From the NCBI GenBank assembly GCA_040616305.1, contig CP159918.1, positions 1,984,001 to 2,048,000 on the forward strand: a stretch of 64,000 nt of DNA. The letters run 5' to 3'. This stretch comes from UBA1876 sp003446665 (GTDB lineage: Bacteria > Synergistota > Synergistia > Synergistales > Thermovirgaceae). Within the stretch, counting starts at the first letter, position 1. Each line of letters starts with the position of its first letter. The notes beneath the pieces were generated by a model. That model was not told the origin of the DNA. It made no database searches and saw only the letters and a program-made list of their open reading frames with translations. Shown here in pieces: positions 8,117-16,958 of the stretch. Position numbers and translations under genes: made by a program.

Positions 8117-9076
8117 TCAAGGATACAAGTCGGTACTCAGGTACTTAAGTCCCGAGTCGCAAACCAAAAAGGCGAGGATATTTCCCTTTTCCTTGCCCCT
8201 TAAAAGTCTTGCGGCCGCGAAAACATGGGCCCCTGTGGAAAACCCTCCGAATATCCCCTCGTGCAATGCAAGCGCCCTGGCCCCTTCCATGGCCTCCTCA
8301 TCCGTTACCGTCAGATATTCCGTTACAAGCGACGGGTCGACAAAATCGAGGTTCCGGCTGTATCCTCCGCCCTGGATTCTGTGATTCGGTTTTGTAACCT
8401 TTCCACCGCCGAGCCAAGGTGCCGTGGCCGGTTCAAGAAGGTAACAGCGTATGTCGGGATTATGTTTTTTGAGGGCCCTGGAGCATCCAGCGAAGGTCCC
8501 CCCGGTACCCGCGAAATCGACGAAGCCGTCGAGACGCCCTTCGGTCTGTTCCCAGATCTCCTCGCCGGTGCCATATTCATGGGCTCGGACATTTCCCTCC
8601 AGGTTAAACTGGTCAGCCCGGAAAGCGCCCAGTTCCCTTACGACCTCCCGGGTACGTTCCTCCACAAGCTCAAGGTCCTTTCCGGAAACCTGGCCCGGCG
8701 GAGAGCCGGGGGCCTGGTCGACAAGAATCACTTCGGCACCGAGGGCGCGCATCATCCGCGCCCGCTCCATGGAATTGCCCCTGGACATGACGGCATAGAA
8801 GGGGTATCCCTTGACACTGCAAACGATGGCGAGCCCAGTCCCGGTATTGCCGCTGGTAAGCTCCACCACGGGCCTTCCAGGTTCAAGCTGCCCGGACGCC
8901 TCGGCCTCTTCTACCATCCTCAGGGCGATCCGGTCCTTCTTGCTGCATCCCGGGTTGAGGTTTTCCAGCTTCGCCAGGAGGGTCCCCTCGAGCTCCCAGG
9001 CTTTCCGGAGGCGGTCGAGCCGAACCATGGGCGTCTTTCCGATCACGTCGAGGACACTGTCTTTAACGGGTTCCAC
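8117..9076 (-). CDS. Cysteine synthase-like PLP-dependent enzyme (O-acetylserine sulfhydrylase family)
   Basis: 319 residues from GTG 9076, with AGGAGTGAT upstream. Fold type II PLP enzyme: the cofactor lysine lies in NPGCSKKDRIA (about residues 41-51), the substrate loop is ELTSGNTGTGLA (about 88-99), and the phosphate loop is FAGTGGTFAG (about 188-197). This pattern matches cysteine synthase and cystathionine beta-synthase relatives, in which a sulfur nucleophile is added to an activated serine. The usual NPGGSxKDR has one Gly replaced by Cys (NPGCSKKDR), which may alter specificity. It sits between the GNAT-nitrilase gene (28 bp) and the MOT1-like transporter (15 bp). True substrate not determined. 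Confidence 0.85.
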   Translation of the reverse strand: MEPVKDSVLDVIGKTPMVRLDRLRKAWELEGTLLAKLENLNPGCSKKDRIALRMVEEAEASGQLEPGRPVVELTSGNTGTGLAIVCSVKGYPFYAVMSRGNSMERARMMRALGAEVILVDQAPGSPPGQVSGKDLELVEERTREVVRELGAFRADQFNLEGNVRAHEYGTGEEIWEQTEGRLDGFVDFAGTGGTFAGCSRALKKHNPDIRCYLLEPATAPWLGGGKVTKPNHRIQGGGYSRNLDFVDPSLVTEYLTVTDEEAMEGARALALHEGIFGGFSTGAHVFAAARLLRGKEKGNILAFLVCDSGLKYLSTDLYP

Positions 9077-9104
9077 GCAGGATCACTCCTTTTTGCTTTT
9101 GCTC

Positions 9105-10646
9105 TCAGCTCTTTTTCCCGTGCCAGACCACGCTGTACAGGTCGTCGCGCCTGCTCTGGAGGCTTCGGACACTTCCTGTGGCCCTGAGTTCCTTGAGAAG
9201 GTCTATATCCAGATCGGCGATGAGGGCCATCTCCGTGTTGGGCGTCGCCTCAGCCGCTATCGCGTCGTGCGGAAAGGCAAAATCCGACGGCGTGAGCACC
9301 GCTGACTGTGAGTACTGTATGTCCATGTTCTCCACCTTGGGGATATTGCCCACGCTGCCGGAGATGGCAACATAGCATTCGTTTTCTATCGCCCTTGCCT
9401 GGGCGCAGTGTCTCACCCTCAGGTAGCCGTTTCGCGTGTCCGTCCAGTAGGGAACAAGCAGTATGGTCATACCTTGATCGGCCAAAAGGCGCGGCAATTC
9501 CGGAAACTCCACGTCGTAGCAGACGAGGATTCCGATTTTACCCACATCGGTGTCGAAAACCTTCAGCTCGTCGCCTCCCTTCAGCCCCCACGTCTTTGAC
9601 TCGTCGGGGGTAATATGCAGCTTGTACTGCTTGTCCCAGGTACCGTCCCTCCGACAGAGAAAACACACGTTATACAACCTGCCGTCACGGTACTCGGGAA
9701 CGCTGCCGGAAACTATGTTTATGTTGTAGCTCATGGCCATATCTATCAGGGCGTCCCTGAGGGGTTCTGTGTGTTCCGCAAGGGAGCGCATCGCCTCGGC
9801 AGGGTCTTCCTGGTCGTACCTGGCGATGAGAGGCACGTTGAAAAGCTCGGGAAACAGGATCAGGTCCGCGTTGTATCCCGCAACGGCGTCAACGAAAAAC
9901 TCGACCTGCTGTATGAAATCCTCGAAGGAGTCAAAAAGACGCATCTGCCACTGGACGACGCCCAGGCGGACGTAGGTCTTGACCCGCGGGATGAGCCTTC
10001 GCTTTTCCTCGTAGTAGATGTTGTTCCATTCAAGGATGACCCCGAACCCCTGCGACTTGTGGTCTTCGGGCCAGTACCCGGGCACGACTTTCTTGTAATG
10101 GAAGTCATTGCTCAGCTGGAAGCTTAATACAGGATCGGTGATCTCCCTGCTTTTTACCATTTGGACGTAACGCCCGGGTCTCATCTTGTCGGCGTACTTC
10201 GCGTATCCGGGAATGCGACCGCCGATGATGATCCCTTTGAGGTTGAGCGTTTCGCAGAGTTCCTTCCTGGCGTCGTAAAGGCGCCGCCCCAGCCGCATCT
10301 CCCGATAATCGGGGTGGACAAAGACATCGATGCCGTACAGGTAGTCGCCGTCGGGGTCGTGATTTTTAAGCGTCCCATCGCCTACGATCTGGTTGTAGGT
10401 ATGCCTCTCCCCGTAGACGGACGAGTCGATAATAAGAGACAGCGCAGCGGCGACCACTCTTCCCTTGTCCTCGATACAAAGCTGACCCTCCGGAAACCGG
10501 GAGATCATCGCCTCGAACTGCTCCCGGGTCCAGGCCCCGCCCATGGAAGGATACACATGATCCATGATTCTTCTCACATCATCGTAATCGTCGATTCGCA
10601 GCTGCCTCAGGTGCAGCTTGTGGTTGAACTGTTGATTCTCGATCAT
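9105..10646 (-). CDS. GNAT acetyltransferase - nitrilase (carbon-nitrogen hydrolase) fusion
   Basis: 513 residues. The N-terminal part (about 10-195) is a GNAT fold with IDVFVHPDYREMRLGRRLYD as acetyl-CoA-binding motif A. The C-terminal part (about 225-500) is a nitrilase-superfamily domain with the Glu-Lys-Cys triad: LILFPELFNVP (Glu), KQYKLHITPDE (Lys) and GILVCYDVEFPE (Cys). Such fusions are a recognised conserved architecture; an amide hydrolase and acyl transferase are tied in one chain, but the substrate is not known. ATG start, GGGAGAG upstream. First gene of an operon with the cysteine-synthase-like and MOT1-like genes. An inverted repeat about 70-90 bp upstream may control it. Confidence 0.88.
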   Translation of the reverse strand: MIENQQFNHKLHLRQLRIDDYDDVRRIMDHVYPSMGGAWTREQFEAMISRFPEGQLCIEDKGRVVAAALSLIIDSSVYGERHTYNQIVGDGTLKNHDPDGDYLYGIDVFVHPDYREMRLGRRLYDARKELCETLNLKGIIIGGRIPGYAKYADKMRPGRYVQMVKSREITDPVLSFQLSNDFHYKKVVPGYWPEDHKSQGFGVILEWNNIYYEEKRRLIPRVKTYVRLGVVQWQMRLFDSFEDFIQQVEFFVDAVAGYNADLILFPELFNVPLIARYDQEDPAEAMRSLAEHTEPLRDALIDMAMSYNINIVSGSVPEYRDGRLYNVCFLCRRDGTWDKQYKLHITPDESKTWGLKGGDELKVFDTDVGKIGILVCYDVEFPELPRLLADQGMTILLVPYWTDTRNGYLRVRHCAQARAIENECYVAISGSVGNIPKVENMDIQYSQSAVLTPSDFAFPHDAIAAEATPNTEMALIADLDIDLLKELRATGSVRSLQSRRDDLYSVVWHGKKS

Positions 10647-10712
10647 AAAATACCTACTCTCCCTGGTAAATCTTTTTTCACGCAGCTACCGACATCAAGC
10701 CACGCAATTAAT

Positions 10713-10737
10713 TGATGTATGCCGATATATTACATCA
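10713..10737. promoter_or_regulatory. Inverted repeat TGATGTA-N11-TACATCA upstream of the GNAT-nitrilase gene
   Basis: Arms at 10713-10719 and 10731-10737 are perfectly complementary. On the minus strand the inner arm overlaps a possible -10 (TACATC) that has TTGCAT 17 bp before it. This suggests an operator for the minus-strand operon; the binding protein is unknown. Confidence 0.45.
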
Positions 10738-10953
10738 TGCAAAAGTTTCCCGCGCTTTTACTACGTGCCCTTGGAGTCCCTCTACTTGCCCGGGCCTTTT
10801 TCAGGGTACATACGTCTTCTTTGGTATTCCCGGCCTCTCTCCGCTTCAAAGCCATGCAAGAAACACTAATAGTTTTCCCTGAAAGAAGCAAATAATCCTC
10901 GTCAGCCAGAACTTATGATCTTCCCAGGAGCAAATAATCTGGCGTCCCAGAGA

Positions 10954-10981
10954 TTGACGAAATCGTCAGACTATGTATACT
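10954..10981 (+). promoter_or_regulatory. Promoter of the GntR gene at 11024
   Basis: TTGACG (10954-10959), 16-bp spacer, TATACT (10976-10981): five of six consensus bases in each box. The predicted start point falls in the palindrome that begins at 10981. Confidence 0.65.
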
Positions 10982-11005
10982 GGGATACAGGATACCTGTA
11001 TCCCA
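10981..11005. promoter_or_regulatory. Perfect palindrome, likely autoregulatory GntR operator
   Basis: TGGGATACAGG, a 3-bp centre ATA, then the exact reverse complement of the first arm: 11-bp arms without mismatch. It starts at the last base of the -10 box and ends 18 bp before the GntR start codon, so bound protein would block transcription. GntR/FCD regulators often bind GTAT/ATAC-containing palindromes near their own genes. I found no second copy in front of tctC. Confidence 0.65.
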
Positions 11006-11023
11006 TATCAGCGAGGTGATTCC

Positions 11024-11755
11024 ATGGACGTAATTCTCAAGCCTCTTCCGGAAGAAAGCTATATGCCGGTCAGGATGGTCGTCTACGAGACCTTGCGCGA
11101 GGCGATCTTCAGGAAGGAACTCAAGCCCGGGGACAAGCTTGTCGAAAACGACCTAGCGGAAAAACTCGACGTCAGCCGAACGCCAGTTCGCGAAGCCCTG
11201 AGGATGCTCGAATCGGAGGGCCTCATCGAGCGTAATCCCAGGAAGGGCCTTTTCGTCAAAGGTTTCACTGCCGAAGACGTGATGGAGATATATTCCATCC
11301 GACAGGCCCTGGAAGCTCTTGCCATAAGGATCTGTTGCCAAAGAATCACCGAAGATGAAGTCGCGGAACTCAAAGACCTTTACGCGAAAATGGTCGATGC
11401 CTTTGAACGCAACGACGATACCCGTCTTTTCAGACTTTCCCAGGAATTCAACGAAGCCATCGTTGCTCCCGCAAAAATGCCCCGGCTTCTGAACCTGCTT
11501 GGCACCTACCATGAATATTTGCGGCGTTTCCGTATCGTTTCCTTCAGCAAATCCCCACGCAAGGCGCAAGCCCTGAAAGAACACGGGCAGATACTTGAAG
11601 CCGTCATTGAAAAAGATGCCGACAGAGCTGAAAAACTCGTAAAAATGCACCTCGGAAAGGCCATAGAAGCACTTATGAAGGAGATAAACGAGGAAAACTT
11701 TGGAAGAGAACCGGAAAGACCAGTGTCCCCGGTTTCAACGGCAAACCGTAAATAA
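11024..11755 (+). CDS. GntR family transcriptional regulator, FCD subfamily (likely tricarboxylate operon regulator)
   Basis: 243 residues from ATG 11024 (MDVILKPLPEESYMP), chosen for GAGGTGA just upstream; the frame is open from 10973 but that part overlaps the operator. Winged HTH at about residues 15-80 (PGDKLVENDLAEKLDVSRT, EALRMLESEGLIERNPRKG) and a helical FCD domain at about 90-220. FCD regulators commonly sense organic acids and use a metal in the ligand pocket. It lies 191 bp upstream of tctCBA-acn-icd-citDEF on the same strand, so control of that operon by citrate or isocitrate is the simplest reading (inference). Confidence 0.9.
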   Translation: MDVILKPLPEESYMPVRMVVYETLREAIFRKELKPGDKLVENDLAEKLDVSRTPVREALRMLESEGLIERNPRKGLFVKGFTAEDVMEIYSIRQALEALAIRICCQRITEDEVAELKDLYAKMVDAFERNDDTRLFRLSQEFNEAIVAPAKMPRLLNLLGTYHEYLRRFRIVSFSKSPRKAQALKEHGQILEAVIEKDADRAEKLVKMHLGKAIEALMKEINEENFGREPERPVSPVSTANRK

Positions 11756-11946
11756 CGCAAATTTTATAGAACATAGAACAGAGAAGAATCTCGTGAAACA
11801 AGACTTTGTCGAGGCATCCTCATTGGATTAACAAGGTAGGGCAAGGAGGGATAGACCAGAGAGAGTAAAAGACGCTGGTCCGTCGGGAATTACGGGTTTT
11901 ACGAAGGTGAATCAAAACTTTGCCGGAACAAAAGGAGGTAGTGCAA

Positions 11947-12930
11947 ATGAAAAAGGTATTGGTATTGCTTTTGGCTGTAATGATGGTTTTTGGGCTTGTC
12001 GCCGCGGGTACGGCAGCGGAATGGGAACCCACTAAACCGATCGAAATCGTGGCGCCTGCCGGCCCTGGAGGCGGATGGGACCTTCTCGCCCGAACCGTCA
12101 AGAAGGCCCTTGAGGAAGAAAAACTGGTCGATCAACCGATCATCATCACCAACATGCCCGGCGGCGGGGGCGCCACTGGGTGGACTTACCTGAAAGGCAA
12201 GAAGGGACAGGGCGAATACCTTGCAGCCAACTCAAGCCTCATTCTTCTAAACAACCTTCTTGGGAAAAGCGACCTGACCTTCAGGGATTTTACCGTTGTC
12301 GCCAACCTGCAGGCAGAGTGGGAGACCGTGGGAGTCAAGGCGGATGCCCCTTACGACGACCTTGAAAGCTTCTTCGCCGCTTTGAAGGAAAAACCTGAAA
12401 CCATGCCGGTTGGAGTCGGGCCGACCCTGGGCAACGACGACCATATCCAGTTTTTGATGCTGGCCAAACACTTTGGTGTGAATCCCGCAGACGTCAGGTT
12501 CGTCGTCTACCCCGAAACAGCAGCAGGCCAGATACCCGCTCTTCTCGGCGGCCACATCAAGGCGATTACCATCAGCCTTGCGGAAACACTGGAACAGGCG
12601 AGGGCGGGAAACCTGAAACTCCTGGGTGTATCATCGCCGGAACGGCTCGATGTCATCCCTGATGTCCCAACCTATATTGAGCAAGGTGTCGACCTGGTCT
12701 TCCCCCATTGGCGGGGGCTGATGGCTCCTCCGGGACTGTCGGAAGCACAGATCGCCTTCTGGAAGGAAACGATAGACAAGATGGTCGCCAGCAAGACCTG
12801 GAAGGAATCTCTCGAAACCCTCGGATGGGACCAGTTCTACCAGCCCCATGAGGAGTACCAGGCCTATCTTGCCGAGCAGGAAGAAGAAATCAGGGATCTG
12901 CTGCAGCAGGTAGGCCTGATCAAGCAATAA
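11947..12930 (+). CDS. tctC: Tripartite tricarboxylate transporter substrate-binding protein (TctC/Bug family)
   Basis: 327 residues. ATG 11947 follows AGGAGGT; the protein begins with a signal peptide (MKKVLVLLLAVMMVFGLVA, cleavage after AAGTAA). The mature start WEPTKPIEIVAPAGPGGGWD is the Bug/TctC hallmark, with a later HIKAITISLAETLEQARAG region. It captures a tricarboxylate or related acid outside the membrane and passes it to TctAB. First structural gene of the tct-acn-icd-cit operon. A hairpin after the gene would lower expression of the downstream genes relative to this one. Confidence 0.92.
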   Translation: MKKVLVLLLAVMMVFGLVAAGTAAEWEPTKPIEIVAPAGPGGGWDLLARTVKKALEEEKLVDQPIIITNMPGGGGATGWTYLKGKKGQGEYLAANSSLILLNNLLGKSDLTFRDFTVVANLQAEWETVGVKADAPYDDLESFFAALKEKPETMPVGVGPTLGNDDHIQFLMLAKHFGVNPADVRFVVYPETAAGQIPALLGGHIKAITISLAETLEQARAGNLKLLGVSSPERLDVIPDVPTYIEQGVDLVFPHWRGLMAPPGLSEAQIAFWKETIDKMVASKTWKESLETLGWDQFYQPHEEYQAYLAEQEEEIRDLLQQVGLIKQ

Positions 12931-12961
12931 ATCAAATCGCGTGGTATAGAGCTTACGAGGC

Positions 12962-12989
12962 GGCGGGGCCTTGGGCTCCGCCGTCTTTT
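12962..12989 (+). terminator. Attenuator-type hairpin between tctC and tctB
   Basis: Arms GGCGGGGCC (12962-12970) and GGCTCCGCC (12974-12982) pair with one G-T wobble, followed by GTCTTTT. It lies between the binding protein and the permeases, where partial termination would give more binding protein than membrane subunits. Confidence 0.6.
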
Positions 12990-13006
12990 CCAGGGAGGAC
13001 TCGCCC

Positions 13007-13483
13007 ATGACTAAAAACCAGATTTCGGGCCTCATTGCGGTAATAATAGGTTCGGTGTACCTGTTTATGGCATTGCAGCTACCCAGGACGACAATCGGCG
13101 ACAAGATAGGACCGAAGATGTTCCCCATTCTGATAGGGAGTATAGCTCTTCTATGCGGGGTTTTGCTTTTTTTGAGAGAATCGAAAATCCCCAAAGAGAA
13201 ACGCTCAGCCTTTGATTGGGCCTTCAAGGCCGAAAAGCAGGTCTACACAAAGATAGCCACCACCATCATCCTGGGAATCGCCTACGGATTCACACTCAGG
13301 ATCGCCGGATACGTAATAACGACCATTCTGTTCATGTTCGCCGTAACACGCCTGATCAACGGGAAACACTGGATAGAGAACACGTTGATCTCACTTCTTT
13401 TCCCGATAGTCACCTACGTCGTCTTTGCCATTATGCTGGGATTGAGCCTGCCGAGAGGTTGGCTTTCTTTCCTGCCCTTCTAG
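13007..13483 (+). CDS. tctB: Tripartite tricarboxylate transporter small membrane subunit (TctB)
   Basis: 158 residues from ATG 13007 (MTKNQISGLIAVIIG), with GGGAGG 8 bases upstream. Four membrane helices; LQLPRTTIGDKIGPKMFP near residues 26-43 is the usual TctB motif after the first helix, and the C-terminus VFAIMLGLSLPRG is also typical. It partners TctA in the membrane. tctA follows 18 bp later. Confidence 0.9.
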   Translation: MTKNQISGLIAVIIGSVYLFMALQLPRTTIGDKIGPKMFPILIGSIALLCGVLLFLRESKIPKEKRSAFDWAFKAEKQVYTKIATTIILGIAYGFTLRIAGYVITTILFMFAVTRLINGKHWIENTLISLLFPIVTYVVFAIMLGLSLPRGWLSFLPF

Positions 13484-13501
13484 CGGAGGAGGTCATTCAC
13501 G

Positions 13502-14992
13502 ATGGAAACAATTTTACAGAATCTCGCGCTTGGTATGAACGAAGCCTTCACCGTCGTCAACATCACCTGGGTTTTCATTGGTGGGCTTTTGGGCACCATT
13601 ATCGGGATGCTTCCCGGGCTCGGACCCGCGACGGGAGTCGCCATACTGATCCCCATCAGTTACGGAATGAACCCTACCACGGCGCTGATAACAATGGCCG
13701 CGATATACTACGGGGCCATGTTCGGCGGTTCAAGGGCCTCGATCATGATCAACACGCCCGGAGACGCCTCTGCCATCGTATCCTGTTTCGACGGCTATCC
13801 CATGACCAAAAACGGGGAAGCCGGAAAAGCGCTTGCGATTTCGGCCATAGCCTCCTTCATCGGGGGAATCATAGGAATGGTCTTTTTGATCTTTCTCGCC
13901 CTTCCCGTAGCCAACACCGCCTTGAAGTTCGGACCTGCAGAAATGTTTTCCCTCATGCTCTTCGCCCTGACTGCCACTGTCACTCTGTCCCAGGGGAGCA
14001 TGCTTAAAGGGTTCATAGCTATGTCTTTGGGGTTCATGCTCAGCACCATAGGCATTGACCCCCTTTCCGGCATGATGCGCTACACCTTCGTTACGGAATT
14101 GCAGGAGGGGATCGACTTTCTCGTAGCAATGATCGGACTATACGCCGTTGCGGAAGTCTTCAAAAATTACAGAAATATCGAAGCCCATTTCAGCGTGGAT
14201 GCCAAATCGATAGGAAAGGTCTGGGTCCCCTGGGAAGACTTTAAAAAAACGATCATGCCCATTATACGCAGCTCTCCCCTGGGCTTTCTGATCGGGGTCC
14301 TGCCTGGAATGGGAGGGACCATAGCTACCTTCGTCTCATATGCGCTTGAAAAAACGTTAAGCAAAAGACCCGAAAAATTCGGCAAAGGCGCCATCGAAGG
14401 GCTCGCCGCTCCCGAAGCGGCTAACAACGCTTCCTCCTGTGGGGCCCTTGTCCCTCTTTTGACGCTCGGCATCCCCGGCAGCGGCACGACGGCTGTCATG
14501 CTGGGCGCACTCATGATGCTCGGCGTACGTCCCGGACCCATCCTTTTCCAGATGCACCCTGAAATAGCCTGGGGAGTTATAGCTTCCATGCTTTTGGGGA
14601 ACATACTGCTGGTTCTGATCAACCTGCCTCTCGCCGTGCCGCTGGTGCAACTTTTGAGAGTACCCCAGCGCCTTATGCTGCCATTGATACTGGGCATGGC
14701 CTTTATGGGTACCTACTTTCTCAACTATAGCTCCTTCGATTTCATTCTGGTTACCCTTTTCGGACTGGCGGGATATCTTTTCTCCAAACTCGAGATCCCC
14801 ATACCTCCACTGGTGCTGGCCCTGATTCTTGGAGGAACTACCGAGCAGGCCTTCAGGAATGCCATGACGATCTCGGGCAATAACGTGCTCTTTTTCGTCC
14901 AGAAACCGATTTCCGCGGTATTACTTCTTTTGGCGCTCTTATCGATAATTTTCTCTGTATACAAAGAGAGAAAATACGCCCGACTGGGCTAG
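13502..14992 (+). CDS. tctA: Tripartite tricarboxylate transporter large membrane subunit (TctA)
   Basis: 496 residues, about 12 membrane helices. The N-terminal block GGLLGTIIGMLPGLGPATGV (about residues 23-42) and the repeated block FLIGVLPGMGGTIATFVSY, with the glycine-rich GALVPLLTLGIPGSGTTAVM, are the internal-repeat signatures of TctA. It is the ion-coupled transport channel for citrate-like acids. Spacing to acn is 22 bp, so uptake and metabolism are cotranscribed. Confidence 0.95.
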   Translation: METILQNLALGMNEAFTVVNITWVFIGGLLGTIIGMLPGLGPATGVAILIPISYGMNPTTALITMAAIYYGAMFGGSRASIMINTPGDASAIVSCFDGYPMTKNGEAGKALAISAIASFIGGIIGMVFLIFLALPVANTALKFGPAEMFSLMLFALTATVTLSQGSMLKGFIAMSLGFMLSTIGIDPLSGMMRYTFVTELQEGIDFLVAMIGLYAVAEVFKNYRNIEAHFSVDAKSIGKVWVPWEDFKKTIMPIIRSSPLGFLIGVLPGMGGTIATFVSYALEKTLSKRPEKFGKGAIEGLAAPEAANNASSCGALVPLLTLGIPGSGTTAVMLGALMMLGVRPGPILFQMHPEIAWGVIASMLLGNILLVLINLPLAVPLVQLLRVPQRLMLPLILGMAFMGTYFLNYSSFDFILVTLFGLAGYLFSKLEIPIPPLVLALILGGTTEQAFRNAMTISGNNVLFFVQKPISAVLLLLALLSIIFSVYKERKYARLG

Positions 14993-15014
14993 CGTAAAAG
15001 CTGGTGGTCATCTT

Positions 15015-16943
15015 ATGGGACTTACGGTTTTCGAGAAAATCCTGAAAACACATATTGTTGAAGGAAACATGAAAAGGGGCGAACGTATCGTCCTTCGGAT
15101 GGATCAGACCCTGACCCAGGATTCGACGGGCACCATGGCTTACCTCGAATTCGAAGCGTTGGACATTCCCAGGGTCCGGACTGAACTTTCTGTGAGCTAC
15201 GTTGATCACAACCTGATCCAGGGAGACTACAAAAACCCGGACGACCACCGTTTCTTGCAGGACTTCGCCTCCAAATACGGCATAGTCTTCTCCAGGCCAG
15301 GAAACGGCATCTGCCATCAGGTCCACCTGGAGCGTTTCGCACGGCCGGGTAAAACGCTCATAGGAAGCGATTCTCATACCCCTACGGCAGGCGGGGTCGG
15401 GATGATCGCCATCGGGGCAGGAGGCCTAGACGTCGCCATGGCCATGGCGGGAGAACCATTTACGATCGTTATGCCGGAAGTGGTCCGGATCTATCTCAAG
15501 GGGGAGCTAAATCCTTTTGTCTCCGCCAAGGATGTCATACTGGAAATCCTCCGAAGGATTTCCGTCAAGGGTGGTGTCGGCAAGGTCCTGGAGTACGCCG
15601 GACCAGGTATAAGCCACCTCAGCGTTCCCGAAAGGGCCACAATTACCAACATGGGAGCGGAAACAGGTGCGACTACCTCAATTTTTCCAAGCGACGAGGT
15701 CACTCGCAGATGGCTGAGAGCGCAGGCGAGAGAATACCAGTGGGTAAATATCGAAGCCGATGATGACGCTCATTATGATGAAACCATTGAAATAGACCTT
15801 TCCTCGATAGAACCTCTTGTCGCCAGGCCTTTCCAGCCGGACAACGTAGTTCCCGTATCGGAGGTAGAAGGCTTGCCCGTCGATCAGGTAATGTTCGGGT
15901 CATGCACCAACTCGTCTCTCAGGGATATCATGACCGTTTATCACATTCTCGCCGGCAGAACCGTTCATCCGCGCGTCGACGCTGGAATTTCACCCGGAAG
16001 CCGCCAGAGCCTTTTGGAGTGTGCCGCTTCCGGAGCTCTTGACGGCCTCATCGCCTCCGGCGTGAGAATTCTTGAATCCAGCTGCGGAGCCTGCATAGGG
16101 ATGGGTTTTGCGCCACCAACCGATGGAGTTTCTCTCAGGACGATCAACAGAAATTTCCTTGGCCGCTGCGGTCATCCTTCGGGCAAGGTATACCTGGTAA
16201 GCCCAGAAGTAGCCGCGGCGTCCGCTTTGACGGGAAAGATAACGGACCCGAGGACACTTGGCATAGAACCTTATGTCTTTGAGATGCCCGAGCAGTTCAT
16301 AATAGACGACAGCATGTTCCTCGCCCCCTCCTCCGAACCGGAAAAAGTCGAGATCAGGAGAGGGCCGAACATCGCTCCTCTCCCGGAAATGCCACCGTTG
16401 CCAAAAAAACTCGAGGGCGAAGTGTTACTTAAGGTCGATGACAACATCACCACCGACCATATCATCCCGGGCGGAGCCCGTGTCTTGCCGTTGCGCTCGA
16501 ATATTCCCGAGATTTCAAAATACACCTTCGAAGTACTGGACGAAAATTTCGCGAAAAATGCACAGGAAAAAGGCGGAGGCTTCATTGTGGGAGGCGAAAA
16601 TTACGGGCAGGGATCAAGCCGCGAGCACGCCGCCATAGCTCCTCGCTACCTCGGGATCAAGGCCGTAATCGCAAAAAGCTTCGCCAGAATACACCTGGCT
16701 AATCTGGTTAACTTTGGGATCCTGCCATTGCTTTTCGAAAATGCCTTGGATTACGAGAAGATAGACCAGGGGGACCAGCTTGCCATCGATATTCTACGCC
16801 TCGGCAAAGATGACTCCCTGACACTCGAAAACAAGACACAAAGGACGTCGATTCCTGTCAGAACGCCCTTGACCGGTAAAGACATTGAAATCATCCTCGC
16901 AGGCGGGCGCCTGAGCTACATAAAGGCGCGGGGCAAAAAGTAA
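15015..16943 (+). CDS. acn: Aconitate hydratase (aconitase)
   Basis: 642 residues, the compact form in which the large [4Fe-4S] part and swivel domain share one chain. Catalyses citrate to isocitrate through cis-aconitate. Cluster cysteines lie in MFGSCTNSSLRDI (about residue 298) and SSCGACIGMGFAPPT (about 357-360). GSDSHTPTAGGVGM and the swivel motif GENYGQGSSREHAA are the other family landmarks. Position between tctA and icd means imported citrate can be isomerised and oxidised. Homoaconitase-like activity is possible for this compact type, but the icd and cit neighbours favour aconitase. Confidence 0.93.
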   Translation: MGLTVFEKILKTHIVEGNMKRGERIVLRMDQTLTQDSTGTMAYLEFEALDIPRVRTELSVSYVDHNLIQGDYKNPDDHRFLQDFASKYGIVFSRPGNGICHQVHLERFARPGKTLIGSDSHTPTAGGVGMIAIGAGGLDVAMAMAGEPFTIVMPEVVRIYLKGELNPFVSAKDVILEILRRISVKGGVGKVLEYAGPGISHLSVPERATITNMGAETGATTSIFPSDEVTRRWLRAQAREYQWVNIEADDDAHYDETIEIDLSSIEPLVARPFQPDNVVPVSEVEGLPVDQVMFGSCTNSSLRDIMTVYHILAGRTVHPRVDAGISPGSRQSLLECAASGALDGLIASGVRILESSCGACIGMGFAPPTDGVSLRTINRNFLGRCGHPSGKVYLVSPEVAAASALTGKITDPRTLGIEPYVFEMPEQFIIDDSMFLAPSSEPEKVEIRRGPNIAPLPEMPPLPKKLEGEVLLKVDDNITTDHIIPGGARVLPLRSNIPEISKYTFEVLDENFAKNAQEKGGGFIVGGENYGQGSSREHAAIAPRYLGIKAVIAKSFARIHLANLVNFGILPLLFENALDYEKIDQGDQLAIDILRLGKDDSLTLENKTQRTSIPVRTPLTGKDIEIILAGGRLSYIKARGKK

Positions 16944-16958
16944 AGGAAGCGGATTCGG

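Larger units (their letters stand above)
10647..11023. other. Divergent intergenic region between the nitrilase operon and the tricarboxylate regulator
   Basis: 377 bp without a credible gene. It holds the control sequences described at 10713-10737 (inverted repeat near the minus-strand operon) and 10954-11005 (promoter and palindrome of the GntR gene). The middle, about 10740-10950, shows nothing I can name. Confidence 0.6.

Noticed and set aside
8225..9187. Plus-strand frame of 320 codons opposite the cysteine-synthase-like gene
   Set aside because: Antisense to a gene with intact PLP motifs; no domain signal or start site.
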